A program made the position numbers and the translations under genes. A stretch of 64,000 nt of DNA. It comes from Asterella californica (taxonomy: Eukaryota; Streptophyta; Marchantiopsida; Marchantiales; Aytoniaceae). The notes beneath the pieces are model-generated. The model was not told the origin of the DNA. It saw only the letters and a program-made list of their open reading frames with translations, and did no database searches. How positions within the stretch are numbered: position 1 is the stretch's first letter; each line of letters starts with the position of its first letter. The stretch is from positions 9,858,001 to 9,922,000 of the forward strand of contig JAYKYS010000009.1 in assembly GCA_036924285.1 (NCBI GenBank), in the 5' to 3' direction. Below are positions 52,300 through 64,000 of the stretch, piece by piece.

Positions 52300-53660
52300 T
52301 CCACCTCTTACTGTGCAAAAAAAACCCCATAGTCTAAACTGCAAGCTCCACACTCTCTCCTACTACATCCCATGATGTCCAAAGATGACGAACTTCACAC
52401 GCCTCGCCCCTAGCCTTTGTCTCCACCGATCCGATAGACAAAGAGCTCAGAAGTGTCCGAGCAGTAACACTCGTCTATTGCATTGGATGATGCTCAGCCA
52501 AACCAAGACTAACAATCCACGTCAAGCATTTCAAGTCCATTGCTTGATCCAACACTTGACGACGTGAAGCCTTTGACATCGAAGCTACTACCGTCGTACT
52601 TGTAGAAAAACCCATCACTCGCTCTCTTTCTCACCGAAATTAGACTCCACCAACTGCTATAACTGAGCATCTCACACAAGCCTAGATCCTCCTTCTTTGT
52701 AAGCATATGACATTGGAAAGCTCATCAAAGTGGGCAACGCTGCTCTATGTCGTCTCACTAAGTTCACCACTGGCATGGATGATCTATGGATGAGTCTCAC
52801 TACTTGAGATCGTCGTCTTACATCCAAGATGTCATCAATTGTGAGGTGCGCTGGTCGTCTCATGACATCATGTGCGCGCTTGAGCACTTCCCTTGGTAAC
52901 AAGTTTGTCCACCACAACCGTGGACGATGTGCACGAGATCTCACTCTCGTTGCATCTAACAGAACTGCCGGTCCAACCCAAGACCGCACCTGGTGCACAC
53001 TCGTCATCATCTGTGTACGAGCATCACTCAACAAAAGAACGTTCTGCAAGATGTATGCTGGAGAATCCATCTGATGCATCTAGAAATGTCATAACATCCG
53101 TGACATCTCTCGGAACATACTAGATCGCGGTCATGTAAACCTTGACCTCTCTCAGCAGGCATGTGATCTTGACATGGCCACCTGACTATCACCAAGTGAA
53201 CGGTGTCAACAAACGCGAGATCTTGCACCCCAGCAATCCGACAATAATATTTGCTGGTATTCTCCAACAATTGGTATGGACAACAACTCAAGATATCTTT
53301 GCACCAAACGTGCCACATGACAAAATGAGATGTGTCTCGCAATCTCATCTCTCTCCAAATACAAGTATCATTGTACTCTTATGTCTGCTTGCAATATCGC
53401 AGCCAAACCTGTGCTGATCTCTCCAAACATCTCTAGCACATGTAGCGTCTCTTCTGTATACTATCATACAATGGGAGTCATACCCAACGGTTTTAAGATA
53501 ACAGGGCCAGTAGTAGAAACAACTCGTTGTTCCTCTACTGACGTACACAAAATTCACTCTAAGCTTGCTACACCAACCGATCAGCATACTGCTATAGCTC
53601 TCCACTCGAACTCCAAAGTGGAACATCCAAGACAGATGGTACTACCATAGTCATCTAGGC
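52300..53660 (-). pseudogene. C5-cytosine DNA methyltransferase (DNMT) module of the retroelement
   Basis: Read on the minus strand with several frame changes. Motif I: VLEMFGEISTGLAAIL at about 53440-53390 (SAM binding). Then YLYLERDEIARHIS. Motif IV: LVIVRWPCQDH at about 53195-53160 with the catalytic Pro-Cys-Gln intact, followed by ERGQGLHD. Motif VI: YILQNV near 53050 (expected Glu is Gln). Motif VIII: HRPRLWWTN near 52930-52900. Then MGFSTS and QVLDQAMDL (motifs IX/X region) near 52610-52530. Order and spacing fit a complete DNMT catalytic domain placed between protease and RT. DNMT-bearing retrotransposons have been reported in dinoflagellates and charophyte algae. This copy is broken. 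Confidence 0.8.
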
Positions 53661-53813
53661 ATGCCTTCCACCTCCTCAAAGATCAGAGTATCCTCCGCAT
53701 GGGCATTGTCTTCTAACAACTCACTCGACCAAGTGACTACAAAACTGAACCTTGCAATAGATGTCATCGTCCTTGGTGTAGACTCCGTTATCTCAACTCT
53801 GGCATTGAACCTA

Positions 53814-55845
53814 TGTCGTAGCAAGAGCCTTTCCTTTGAGCAAGGACGTACCTTCTGGCTGTGGCTAGTGATCAGTGCACAGCAGAGCGACTAGTATCTC
53901 GTAGATTTCTCCCTAACTTCCTCGATAACTAAGCACTTTCTTTCTCTCAGTAAAGGGTCAAGATAACTACACGAAAACGTTGGATGATCATGGGCACGAC
54001 AAACGGGATATGTGATGACATGATCTCTCGGTAGTATTCCTCTCCAAAGTTTCTCACTACTAGGGCTTCGTACATGGCTTTGGGTCGACAGATGTGTCTT
54101 ATCTCGCACTGGGTGTTAAAGTTTACAGGAGGGAGCTGATTTAGATCCATCCTTCGTTAGATGAGGATAAAGACGGTGAGATCCCATTCTTGGCCGTAAG
54201 TGACAACAGGTAAGATCACAGGGACAGGCGAGAGCATGACTTGCGCGGTAAAGTTATGCCCGAAGGATCCTATCAGAAACTGTTGAAAGTGAACTCGTTC
54301 CATATACATCAGTTTAATCGAGAAAGGGTTTCGAAAAGGGAATCTGGGCGGTAAGTAGAGTCCTTCGTCCATCTCTCACCACATGTGCACTCCAACTACA
54401 AAGGTATATCGATCCATAAACATCTGATACAATCTCATAGGATCACCACGATCTCTCCACGAACAATCTCTTGGATTTCTCAAGATCGACTCTCCCACAC
54501 AAGTCACTCCCCTCTGCTTAAAGGTTCCGAACCCCCACAGAAGGATAGGTGCAAGTCCCCTAACAGAACAACCCCAGCCACACGGACCGATGAGGTGGCA
54601 CACATGCACATCGCATGTTTGGTGCCGTCATACTCATCCACGTGTAGGTCGTCGGGTTGAAAGGTTCTAATGCATGCACCGTAACGTGTCCTAATACAAG
54701 AGACTAGGCTAGATAGGAAGTCGACTTTACAGGTCAAGGATCGCACTTTGCCACGTTGAGTGCGAACCTGACAACCACATGACGTGGTTACAACGTAGGT
54801 CGCTAAAATCTCATCTACGCCTAGAATACACCCCAAAGCAACACAAACGTCACACTGGACGCTTCTCTGCCAGCTGCCGTAACAAGACTCGAGACCTAGA
54901 GTAGATATCGTTGCCGATACAACGCGGCAGAGAAAACAGCGAACTTTCACACATGATAGATACAGATCTACAGTTCAGTCTCCTCTCAAACTTGCCACGT
55001 AGGTAGGATACTAAAATCTCTACTTACAGGTCAAATTTCAGGAAGATCTGACGGCTAGATCTCCTCCCACAATTAACACAAATCCACAGAAACTAACACG
55101 CACTTCCAATCTCAGATTCAGGACAGAAGCTTCTTCGACTAAATGAACCGTCCACTTCCACTCCAACTTCCTGTGCTATCAATTCAGAAGGTAAACTCAC
55201 TACACAGGAAATTTGAGCCGATTTGACCGTTCTGATCGTCCTCCATAAATCTGCAAACTCGCTGCTTCAGATTGACAGCTTTCTGCACCCCGTTGCCTTC
55301 AAATCGCCATTGCGCTCAATCCGCACAACATCCGGTGGTGAAATTTGTGGTCAGAGCTTCAGCAGCTGACAGACTACAAGCCCATGAAATCTGGTCTCAA
55401 TCTGACGGCTCAATCACTCAAACCCCTTAATCTTACAATCGGAAGAGAAACTCTTGTACTCTCATCACTCTATGAACTTCAAATCGCCATAACGTATGCC
55501 TTGGACCTCCAAATCGAGTGAAATTTGTGGTCAGATTGCTCCTCCCGTCGAGAGCTCTCCGCCCATGCCCTCTGATCTTCAAAATCCCTCGTCAAAGTGC
55601 CCCGAACCTCCCAGAGCGCACACTTAGGTAGAAGACAAGTTATCTTCACTTTTGGGTGGACCAATGGGAAGCTAAAGGACTCAACCTTGTCCTTTTCTGC
55701 CCCATGGAGACCCCCAGCAGATAATAGTGCATTCTAAGCTCATAAGAGCAATGTTTTAGATCCCATTACACCACAACTTCTACAATTATGTGCAAAACGC
55801 ACTTATACGCGTAATTTACATACTAACTGGTCCCACAACAGGACA
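53814..55845 (+). mobile_element. LTR-like insertion (2.0 kb) between protease and DNMT
   Basis: Starts TGTCGTAGCAAG and ends CAGGACA on the plus strand, a TGTC...GACA terminal inversion. It shares phrases with the 58982-60504 insertion at matching places: ACCTTCTGGCTGTG near the start, and GAACTTCAAATCG(C)CATAAC and ACCAATGGGA further on. It has no recognisable coding sequence, so it is probably a solo LTR or non-autonomous element. The flanks (CCTA / CCGC) do not give an exact target duplication. Confidence 0.55.
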
Positions 55846-56880
55846 CCGCACTAGTAAGCGACTCATTCGTCCTTCACCGGATTGCCAACTTGATCTATAA
55901 GATGTTGTCTCCGTCCAATAGTCGATCACGAACCCCATAAGGTATAACATAGCACCTCCAACCAATATGTCATAAGACTCCACGGTCATAAGGATGGTCT
56001 TTGTCTTCACCATGGAGTTATCTGTTGGATGATTTGGTCGAAATCTCACCGTCAACATCTCGCTGTATCATGCTGTACCCTCTGATCTCTCTAGAGATGT
56101 CTGCAGCTGGAATGAAAATCTCTCAACCTCAGACTTCTTCAGACCTAAACCAATGCACGCCGCCTTCTTCAACATCAACGACTGGGCTCTAGAGTCTAAC
56201 AAGACTTTCTACGATTGATACATCTTTCTTGAAGGTGCCACCAAATAGAAGATACCACTTCTATTGTCCAACAACACCACATCTGGTGTCAAACCAACAC
56301 GATCAATTGTCTGTCTAGCTGGTAACTCATCTAACATGACAGTCGCTGCTTGCCAAGTACCACTGGTAGTCGTCCTGATCCTTGACTCCATGGACACACC
56401 TACCGCCTCTCGTTGAACCACTGCAGTGCTAGAGATAACTACATCTTCGCTCTCACTTAGCATGACCACCAACTGAAACAGTGGAGCCAAGCTGACTCCC
56501 AATGTCTTCATATCCGTGGCTGAAAATAGTGAGGCTCCGTAGAACTGCTATAGTCATCCTCAACATCAAATTTGATGTCGTGTCCATGAACATAGAGGGT
56601 TGACTCGCATCAATTCCGCTCTTGGATGTCGATGCATCCAACTCCACTACATCATCGATATACTATTTAGGGACAATAGACGTGATCCTCAACGCCTTTG
56701 ATAATGCGAATGACTGAGGAAGTTTGACTTGCCTACCAACCTCCCTACGTTGTGGATCCAATTCCACCGACGTACCTCGTGGTTCAGAGACACGTACTGT
56801 ACTTCGAGTAATTGCCGTAGATGTCTCAATCTGCGTCACATCAGTCATGAAGTCGAAGTCAACTCCTTCTCCTCCATAAG
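55846..56880 (-). pseudogene. Protease region and gag tail of the 12.5-kb element
   Basis: Frames at 56848-56663, 56647-56453, 56511-56209 and 56058-55816 carry the same sequence as 18990-20052 of the nested element. Shared points are VSEPRGTSVELDPQ, LVVMLSESEDVV, VGLTPDVVLLDNRSGIF and ESYDILVGGAMLYLMGFVIDYWTET. The similarity ends within 10 bases of the 53814-55845 insertion. Confidence 0.75.
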
Positions 56881-57204
56881 ACGTGGAAGCCTATGTTTCT
56901 GAACCAGATCTCCGTTGAGCCATAGTCATATTAACTATCATATGCTCTAACTGCTCAATCTGAGCAGTCATACCAGCATCCTACGTCGTAGCATGTGGTG
57001 GACCAACTTGATCATCACGGTCTCTTTGAGCTCCTCCGCCTCGTCCACGATCAACCTTCTTTGTCGTAGCTTGAGATGGGGATCAAAACAACGTTGTGAC
57101 CTGATCGTCCGCAATGCTCACACTGCCTAGGTATCGTTTGAGACGTCCCAGACTTCTCATAACCACCTCTTCTCTGTATGCAGTCTTTCTGCTGATGAGG
57201 ACCA

Positions 57205-58784
57205 TCACACGTCTAGCAAGGATCCACTTGGGTACTGAATAAAGAAGGACGGCATGAGCTTCTGCCCACTAGGTCCTCCAACACCTCTATGAGATCGTGA
57301 CTGTTCAGCATGATCTTTACCACCACCACTATCACATTGTTGCGTAGCTTGTGATCCCCGAGAAGAGGTGGTCTTCTTATGTGGTGCCTCCCTGCTGAAC
57401 CCAACAGTCACCATCCTCTCGTCCACCATGTTGAGCTCAATCCGCTCAGCCAAACGAAAGACAACGACCAACTTCGAAACGGTGTCTCTAAGAAGAGTCG
57501 CATCTCTAACTCTCTTACGCAGCTCTTGATCTAGTATGTCATATCAAAATTGGATTGCTTGTGTCACCGGCACCTCTTGAGTAACACTGATCAACTGCCT
57601 CATGCGAGTAAACACCTCGCAAGGGCTCTTTCCAATCTTCCATTGGAACTCTTACAGACTCTTAAACTTGTCGGTCTGCACACCTTGACAGTTCTTACTC
57701 AAACACTGGAAGAACTAAACCACATGGGTAAACCCTGGTAGTATCCTGCTCGTACTACCCCCTGCTCCACTATTAGTGCACTCATCACTGATAATAAGGA
57801 CTTCGTCACCTCGTGGATGTATCACTGCTATTGACACTCGAACTTGCAAGTGCTACGCTTTTCAAAACTATACCAATAGTGATAGAAACATAGTTGAGAG
57901 ATCAATGTTGTCTCCAGAACTCAGTCTCCACGTTGTAGTCTCCCTGAACTCATGGTAATCGTTCCTCCAAGTGTTGAAACAAACCCTTTCACGTCGTGAA
58001 AGGTGTGAATAGTTGAACATAGGGATACCGCATCTGTTGCAGATCGCACCAACTGTCGAACTCCTGGATTATCCAGCTCAATGATACCCACCATACTCGA
58101 GTATCGTTGAGACCCCTTCGTGATCCCATAGATCTCATCCATGTCTCACAATAACGGTGTGATGACACTATGTGTACTTCCAATCACGTCCCCATTTGAA
58201 TCGGTGTCTTCTGTCGATGAGACCGGTGCTACTGATTGGTATCTCACACCACTCGGTGTGAACCCATTGCTTACTGCAGTTAAATCTCCGTCGGTAATCT
58301 CCGTGGACCTCCGTGATGACAATCGCATGTCAATCGCGAACACTAAGCTCTAACCAGAGCGTCGAACCCTCATCACCACATGTGACATCAATCTGCCTAA
58401 CCTCGCTCCTATTGAGTTCACCGATCTCATACTAGGACGATCAAGATAAAGATAACATGTACCTGCCATCACCATAGGCAACTTCTCACGCTCTGTTGGT
58501 TCTCAAGTCTAACCTCACTGTGAGAGAAACAGAGATAGTCTGACTGGTCCGCAACTCCAACCTTCCATCGAGAGCACACTAGAGTGAACTCACTCTGGAA
58601 ATCAAACGTCAACACAGACAAACGCGGCGCACAAACAGGAAGCAGAATATGGAGGGGTTCCAACCACAAGAAGTTCAAATAATAACCCTTCTACACTCAA
58701 ACATGCACAAAAGATAAACCCAGTCTCATCCGGATGGACGCCTCCTCTTCGATAACTTGATGTCCACACCTCTAGTAGCTCCAA
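57205..58784 (-). pseudogene. Gag region of the 12.5-kb element
   Basis: Frames on the minus strand match the nested element's gag. 58678-58469 contains VADQSDYLCFSH; 58183-57921 contains ETWMRSM and FDSWCDL; 57471-57205 contains RLAERIELNMV and GFSREAPHKKT, then a Gly/Ser/Arg-rich linker before the zinc-knuckle region near 57200-57170. The frames are broken and do not join. Confidence 0.75.
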
Positions 58785-58981
58785 AAGTCTCTATGTGATA
58801 GCTCTACTTGCTCACCCAAGACAACTGCCATCGACTTTCTCCATGCGCGTCTCTAGGACATAGACAAACGCTATCACAACGATAGCTTCCTCCTAGTACT
58901 ATGGGGTCACCCTACCACTCCTCTAGGAACGTGCGAAAAGGTCTCCTACAATCTTAAACAAGTCCATAAATATTTGCACGC

Positions 58982-60504
58982 TGTCAAGTTGAGAGTTTTC
59001 TTGAGAAGGGCGGAACCTTCTGGCTGTGTTATGACCGTGAAGGCTGTTATATGTTTACTCAGGGACGCACTAGGCTTCTAGCTATGGCTGGTTTACTCCA
59101 AGGATAGGCTTCAGGTTACAAGGTGACACTGTAAAACACTCATACAAGTCTCTTGGCTCTTCTGATATGCTCAAGAAGCAAAGTTCAGGCTTAACTAGCA
59201 ATGATAAGATCAGACGGTGAACTTTGACTCTCAGGATTGAGAAATATGTGAAGGTTTAGACTTCTGAACTTCTCCTACATGTAAAAGAGGCCCCACTGAG
59301 CACACACACGAAGTTTCAGCTTGAGATCAAATTCTGGCACCAAGATATGGATAGAAAAGTTTTGGGTAAAGATATTACGGTAATTTCTGATACTCAGACA
59401 GCTATTTCGACCTACAACAGAAAATTGGCTCGATCACTTTCGAAGATTCTTACAGGATTTGGAGTCTACAGGATGTTGAACATCCATGTGAAGTTATGAC
59501 TCCTGATTGTACACGGTTCTCCAGATCTCGTTCTCTGAAGTTGCTGCTCTAAAGTGAGAATTTTTCAAACCCCCTCTGCTTCAGCGGCCGCCCTGAATTA
59601 CTCACTCACTCAAATGACTTGAAACTTCTTGGACAATCGTAGCCCTGCTGACAATGAACGCAATCACGAAGGTTTGAAGCGATTTCCTGGATTTTGCTGC
59701 AATTGACACTGAAAACCCCAAATCCAACAAAAGTGATGCAATTCTGACTCAACTCGAACTTCAAATTGGCATAACTCCTTGTTTATTGATCCAAATCGAT
59801 TAAGAATTTCACTGACAGTGCTTGGCACAACGAGATCTATCTTCCTGTGCTCTCAGATTTTGCAATGTCCTCACCAAATGCTCGAACTCTCCTTTAGACC
59901 TCTGTTTCTAAATTTAGAGTTTTACAAAAGATAAAAATAGACCAATGGGAGTTCATAGCTCCACTTGGTTGTCCTTTAGTACCCTAATCCATGTGGTAAC
60001 TTAACTTCACTCATAGGCTATCACGTTAGCTCCCCTAAAATGCCAACCTAAATCTTAAACCACCTAAAATGACACGCAGCCCTGAAAGTAAACTTAAACC
60101 AGCTAAAAAGCGTGCATGGGCAACACGTAAGTATAGCCCATCAAGCTTAAACCCTATCAACATGATAAATCTAAGTTATGTACATTGAACATCATAGACA
60201 AGTAAGAAGTCACTTGCACAAGCGCACAAATGCTTGAACAAAGATAACTAGCATACTATCAGCCTACTAAGATTTAAAATGTATAACACAACGGTGTTAA
60301 TATATGCATGAAGGACTAGGAGTAACATTAAGCTAACTTCTACCACTACTAACTCCCAAGTGTCGGAATAGAAGCGTAACCCATAGCCGTCAATGTCCAC
60401 AGCCTCCAGAATCGACTTCTCTGAAGTCTTAACTTCACTCAGAGATACTAACTCCTAGCAGAGAGGTGAATCACTTACTATGTGAAATGATTCACATCAC
60501 GACA
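58982..60504 (+). mobile_element. LTR-like insertion (1.5 kb) with ACGC target duplication
   Basis: Inserted in the leader of the 12.5-kb element; the nested element shows the uninterrupted site near 16840-16855. It starts TGTCAAG and ends CACGACA. ACGC flanks both sides (58978-58981 and 60505-60508). There is no coding sequence. Probably a solo LTR of the same group as 53814-55845. Confidence 0.75.
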
Positions 60505-60508
60505 ACGC

Positions 60509-61626
60509 ATCCCTAGAAGACACCAAGAGCTATTGATCTAGTGGTAAAGCCAAAACTAAGAGCTAATGGTTAAGCTTGTTCTGCAAGAATAGTGTTGTGA
60601 TGGATGACTTGATTTTACTCACTCCCACACCATTGAAATTGGGGTTAGCTTACGCACGCCAGCAAGCTGACTTGCTGGCTTTGCCTCCGTCTCCGCACTC
60701 TCGCACTCCGCTTTCACGTCTCGGCACTCATGCACCTCTGCTCCTCGAAGTCACACCGCAATACACCCGCTCACTCTCCGCTTGGAGTAGAGTAGAAACT
60801 CGAACCAAACATGCACAAGAAGGAAACACACTCCAAAACAGCAACTTCGGATCACTCCACAAGGTCAAAATCTGCCAAATGTGCACGCGTAGACAGGTTA
60901 CGTCATATTTTTTACCACTCGTGAACTTCCTTCTCTTATAACTCCTTTGATCCTTCACCAAATCGGATGGTTTTTTGTGCATTAAAATCATCTTCTCAGT
61001 GCTCACTTACTAAACTCATCACCATCAGAAATTGCTGATCAACGCCTACTTGATGTCCGCTGAGCACATCTGTCGACTTCAAATTGACCGCAAAAATCTA
61101 TTACGAGAAATTTCAGCAGCGCTTTCGCACTATCTCATCACAAATTCGACCAAGAATAATTCCACACACTACTAATCCACACAACAATCAAACACACGAC
61201 CAAAAGGAACCACTATGCGCACCCGTGCATCCACAAATCGAACGTATTAATAATATGCACACTCTGAAGATACCTTCGGCACCAATCCGTGACGTGAAAG
61301 CTCTCAATCAGACCTCGCGACTTTAGTTCTTTGAGTAATAACAATCTATACTCGCTCCACGATGCCAACCAGCACTAGACAAACACTAAAGTTGAGCCAA
61401 AGTCACTTTGTACATTAGAGAATCTAGATTGTACTCACCAAGACTATCCATCATAGCCAGGAGCTTGAAGACTCAACTCGAAGAACTGAAGCCTACAAGC
61501 CTTACCTGCGAAGTATATCCTAATGGAGCTAGTCTAAGAACTCGTCCTAACGGCACTAACGGCCCTATCGGGACTAACCACTATGCACTCGATCAATCCT
61601 AGCCGAGTTACTAAACTGACGTGACA
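60509..61626 (-). repeat. 5' terminal block A1 and leader of the 12.5-kb element
   Basis: Block A1 is about 61626-61352. The leader down to 60509 matches 15996-16850 of the nested element, including the GCGGAG/GTGCGGAG-rich patch (here 60640-60800). No B block follows A1, just as in the nested element. Confidence 0.75.
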
Positions 61627-61630
61627 CTCA

Positions 61631-64000
61631 TTATATCTCAATTTAATGCACTTTGTTCTTAAGTGAAAATAAAATGTAATGTAAATATACTTAGTGTTCG
61701 TTTCATATCATGAACTATAATTTCTCTCTATGTGAATCTCAATTTAGTTTACTTTGTTTGAATCTCAATCCACTAGATATTTCTTGCATATACAACTAAT
61801 TGTCTCAAGGTTCACTCGACATATTTGTCCATATCACATGTTAGGCAAGCCATAGATCAAATATTTCATTTTATTTTTCAATCAAATATTAAAAAGAAGT
61901 GAAATGTCACTTTTGAATCTTTTTTACTTAAAAACTCCAGAAACAAAAAATATTATATTTTTACAAAAAAAACTTTAAAACTATTGCAAATAAAAATACC
62001 ATATTTTTACTTGCACATATGTTTACCCAATTAACTTGTGTTGATTGCTCGAGAACATGGAGAAATCAAAAGAGAGTGTCAAGTTTCTAGCAAACCACAT
62101 TATCTCTACAAGACCTGAATGGTTTCCAAATGCATATTTCTCTTACCTCATTACGATAAGACTACATACAATCTTGTAGAGAGTGCGAATATAAGTATAA
62201 AAATAGCATATTTAACTCACTTTTCAATATACTATATGACGTATGATATTATTTGATGTGAAAATTTTCTCAACGTAAGATAGAGTTGGAGAAACGCATA
62301 ACACTGCTATCTTTTTTCCATATGGACGTATGAATGAGAACAAAAAAAACGAAGATCTTTCAATTCAATGTCTCAAGACTTACAGAAAGCTTTAATACAA
62401 ATGGTCAGATGATCATTTCAACTTCATAGTCCGCCGTAGAGAAGATCAAATCCCTTGTTGCACTTTTTAGAGTACCCAAGAGATGAAGTGATCGTGCTCT
62501 CATGTGATTTTTTGTGAGATGGAGTTGAGCAAATGTTTGACAAACTGATTTCATGTGATCTTATACTCGTCTAGTGTCATGTCTATTTACATGAAGTACC
62601 TATCTGTTTTGCTTTATGAGAATTAAAATTGAGATCGGATGTGAGACTCTATCAGTAGTCATTTGTAGAGAGAGGTAAAGAATTATTAGAATTATAAATA
62701 GAAGTTCAACTCATTTATAAATCTACAAGTAGTAAAATAAAGTAATTTTGATTTGAGAAAGAAAAATATATTTTAAAGCATTTGATCTCTTAAATGACGA
62801 TCGTTCGTTTAAGCTCTTTAAAAAAAATGTTTTAACATCTTTTCTTGAAGTTTTATAGTAAAAGATGTTAAGAAAAATTCAAAAGTGATATCTTTGCTCG
62901 TGGGCGATAGTTCCGAGCACGAGCCATCCGATTTGCGGATACCTGCAAAAAGAGCCCACGAGTATTTTCGTGATGCTTGTGAAAAATTCAACCGTAAGGT
63001 ACATTCAACTGACATCGTCATATGACGTTGTCACTGCTAATGATAGTTATGATAATGATGTCAATGATAATAATGCCAATGATAATAACATGTACTTTTG
63101 CGTACTTGCACCTTGTACATGTGCAATGTACATGCATCTTTTTCTTTCTACAATTAGAAACAACTTGTTTTGATCTAATTTACATATATAATATATGTGT
63201 GCGTTGTCGTATAACGTGTTTTTCTGTATAAGAATACACGGGGTATATGGGTGTGTAGAGGTATGTGGCTTGAACAGATTAGCTCTAAACCTCGATCTTT
63301 CAACCCTAATACTCTCTATCTACTCTTATGGGACAAGTGACCTTGTATCTCTCGACTCAAGGTTAAAGATTGCTATGAACCAATGATACGTATAAGTTGT
63401 AAAAATTTGTGTTACATATAGATCCTTTTGTACTCTATCTGAAATACTCAACTCTGTACTATCTACATGCAAGTATCACTAGAAGCATGATTTAACAACT
63501 TCTCAGCGACGCTAGCTACCCACCAGTTTGATCACCACAACTCTATTTGATACAACCGAAAGATACTATGGGATCACTCAACCAACTTGATAGAGTCTCG
63601 ATACAACTTGCTGTACACCCTGGTCTACCAAGCATTCCAGCAAGGTAAAGCATGCATGCTCCAAGACTCTACTCAGATCTCAACATAGCACCAACGACGT
63701 AGTACCTGGTAGCTCCGAAAACCCAAACATCGGCTTATGACTCAGCGCGACTCCGTTCTCCTTCATCAGAAAGAGGTGAAATCATCCCCACACCTTCAAA
63801 ATGTCGAGTTGTATACATGCATGGTAGTTTCAGCAACAATCTCCTCTCCAATTGCTCGAAAATGACCAAAGTGACAATATATGTGATCGAAAAATCTGAA
63901 ATCATTAATAACAGAAGTATCTTCAAACTTTGAGACCTCAGTCCTCCCAAACCAGTCTACCAATGATCATCAAACTTCACATGAAGTTTGACTGGACCCT
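61631..64000. other. AT-rich spacer
   Basis: No gene recognised. It contains a 12-bp-arm hairpin (62832-62843 with 62860-62871). Next is an inverted pair GCTCGTGGGC/GCCCACGAG around 62897-62961, and then an AATGATAAT-type minisatellite at about 63043-63090. The GC-richer last 500 bases may be decayed mobile-element sequence but matched nothing I know. Confidence 0.45.

Larger units (their letters stand above)
49138..61626 (-). mobile_element. 12.5-kb Ty3/gypsy element encoding a DNMT, with CTCA target duplication
   Basis: Same family as 15721-20929. In element sense it begins TGTCAC at 61626 and ends GACA at 49138. CTCA flanks both ends (49134-49137 and 61627-61630). Order from its 5' end: block A1; leader; gag; protease; DNMT; reverse transcriptase; RNase H; an inverted second DNMT segment where integrase and PHD finger would be; block A2; block B2. 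Two LTR-like insertions lie at 58982-60504 (leader) and 53814-55845 (between protease and DNMT). Coding regions contain many stops and shifts, so the copy is dead. Confidence 0.85.

Noticed and set aside
49138..61626. Functional autonomous retrotransposon
   Set aside because: Stops and shifts in every domain, missing integrase, two insertions and an inverted DNMT segment.

Overview
This is a window of plant nuclear DNA. It carries four intron-rich housekeeping genes separated by long stretches of retrotransposon and AT-rich DNA. A plant-type HEN1, a plant-type selenium-binding protein and a PEX6 of plant layout point to a land plant. Compact introns, and Ty3/gypsy elements with an integrase-tail PHD finger and a cytosine methyltransferase (DNMT) module, suggest a non-seed plant such as a bryophyte or lycophyte. 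The species cannot be fixed from sequence alone.

Layout. 1-870: a LINE-like remnant and an orphan prefoldin-subunit-2 fragment next to an unusual inverted repeat. 1874-8191 (+): PEX6, 16 exons. 10676-12558 (+): a membrane-anchored or secretory CPYC glutaredoxin, 4 exons. 14860-24421: an old minus-strand gypsy-type element, broken by a plus-strand gypsy element (15721-20929, 4-bp target duplication) and by a solo LTR (21239-22078). 24422-36258: mostly AT-rich, with weak coding remnants, tandem repeats and tRNA-like/SINE-like pieces. 36259-39603 (+): selenium-binding protein (methanethiol oxidase family), 7 exons. 40949-46468 (-): HEN1 small-RNA 2'-O-methyltransferase, 8 exons, convergent with the previous gene. 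49138-61626 (-): a 12.5-kb degenerate gypsy element with gag, protease, DNMT, RT and RNase H, itself carrying two LTR-like insertions and an inverted second copy of the DNMT segment. 61627-64000: AT-rich, no gene seen.

How the parts relate. The four genes are unrelated housekeeping or RNA-silencing genes: peroxisome import, redox, sulfur metabolism, and small-RNA stabilisation. The most unusual content is the gypsy family present twice (15721-20929 and 49138-61626). It has TGTC...GACA ends and 4-bp target duplications. Its termini are not ordinary matching LTRs: block A starts the 5' end, while the 3' end reads B-A-B. The larger copy encodes a DNMT between protease and reverse transcriptase. 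Both element copies are heavily damaged and presumably inactive.

All gene models were read by eye, using splice consensus and my knowledge of the families. No searches were run.
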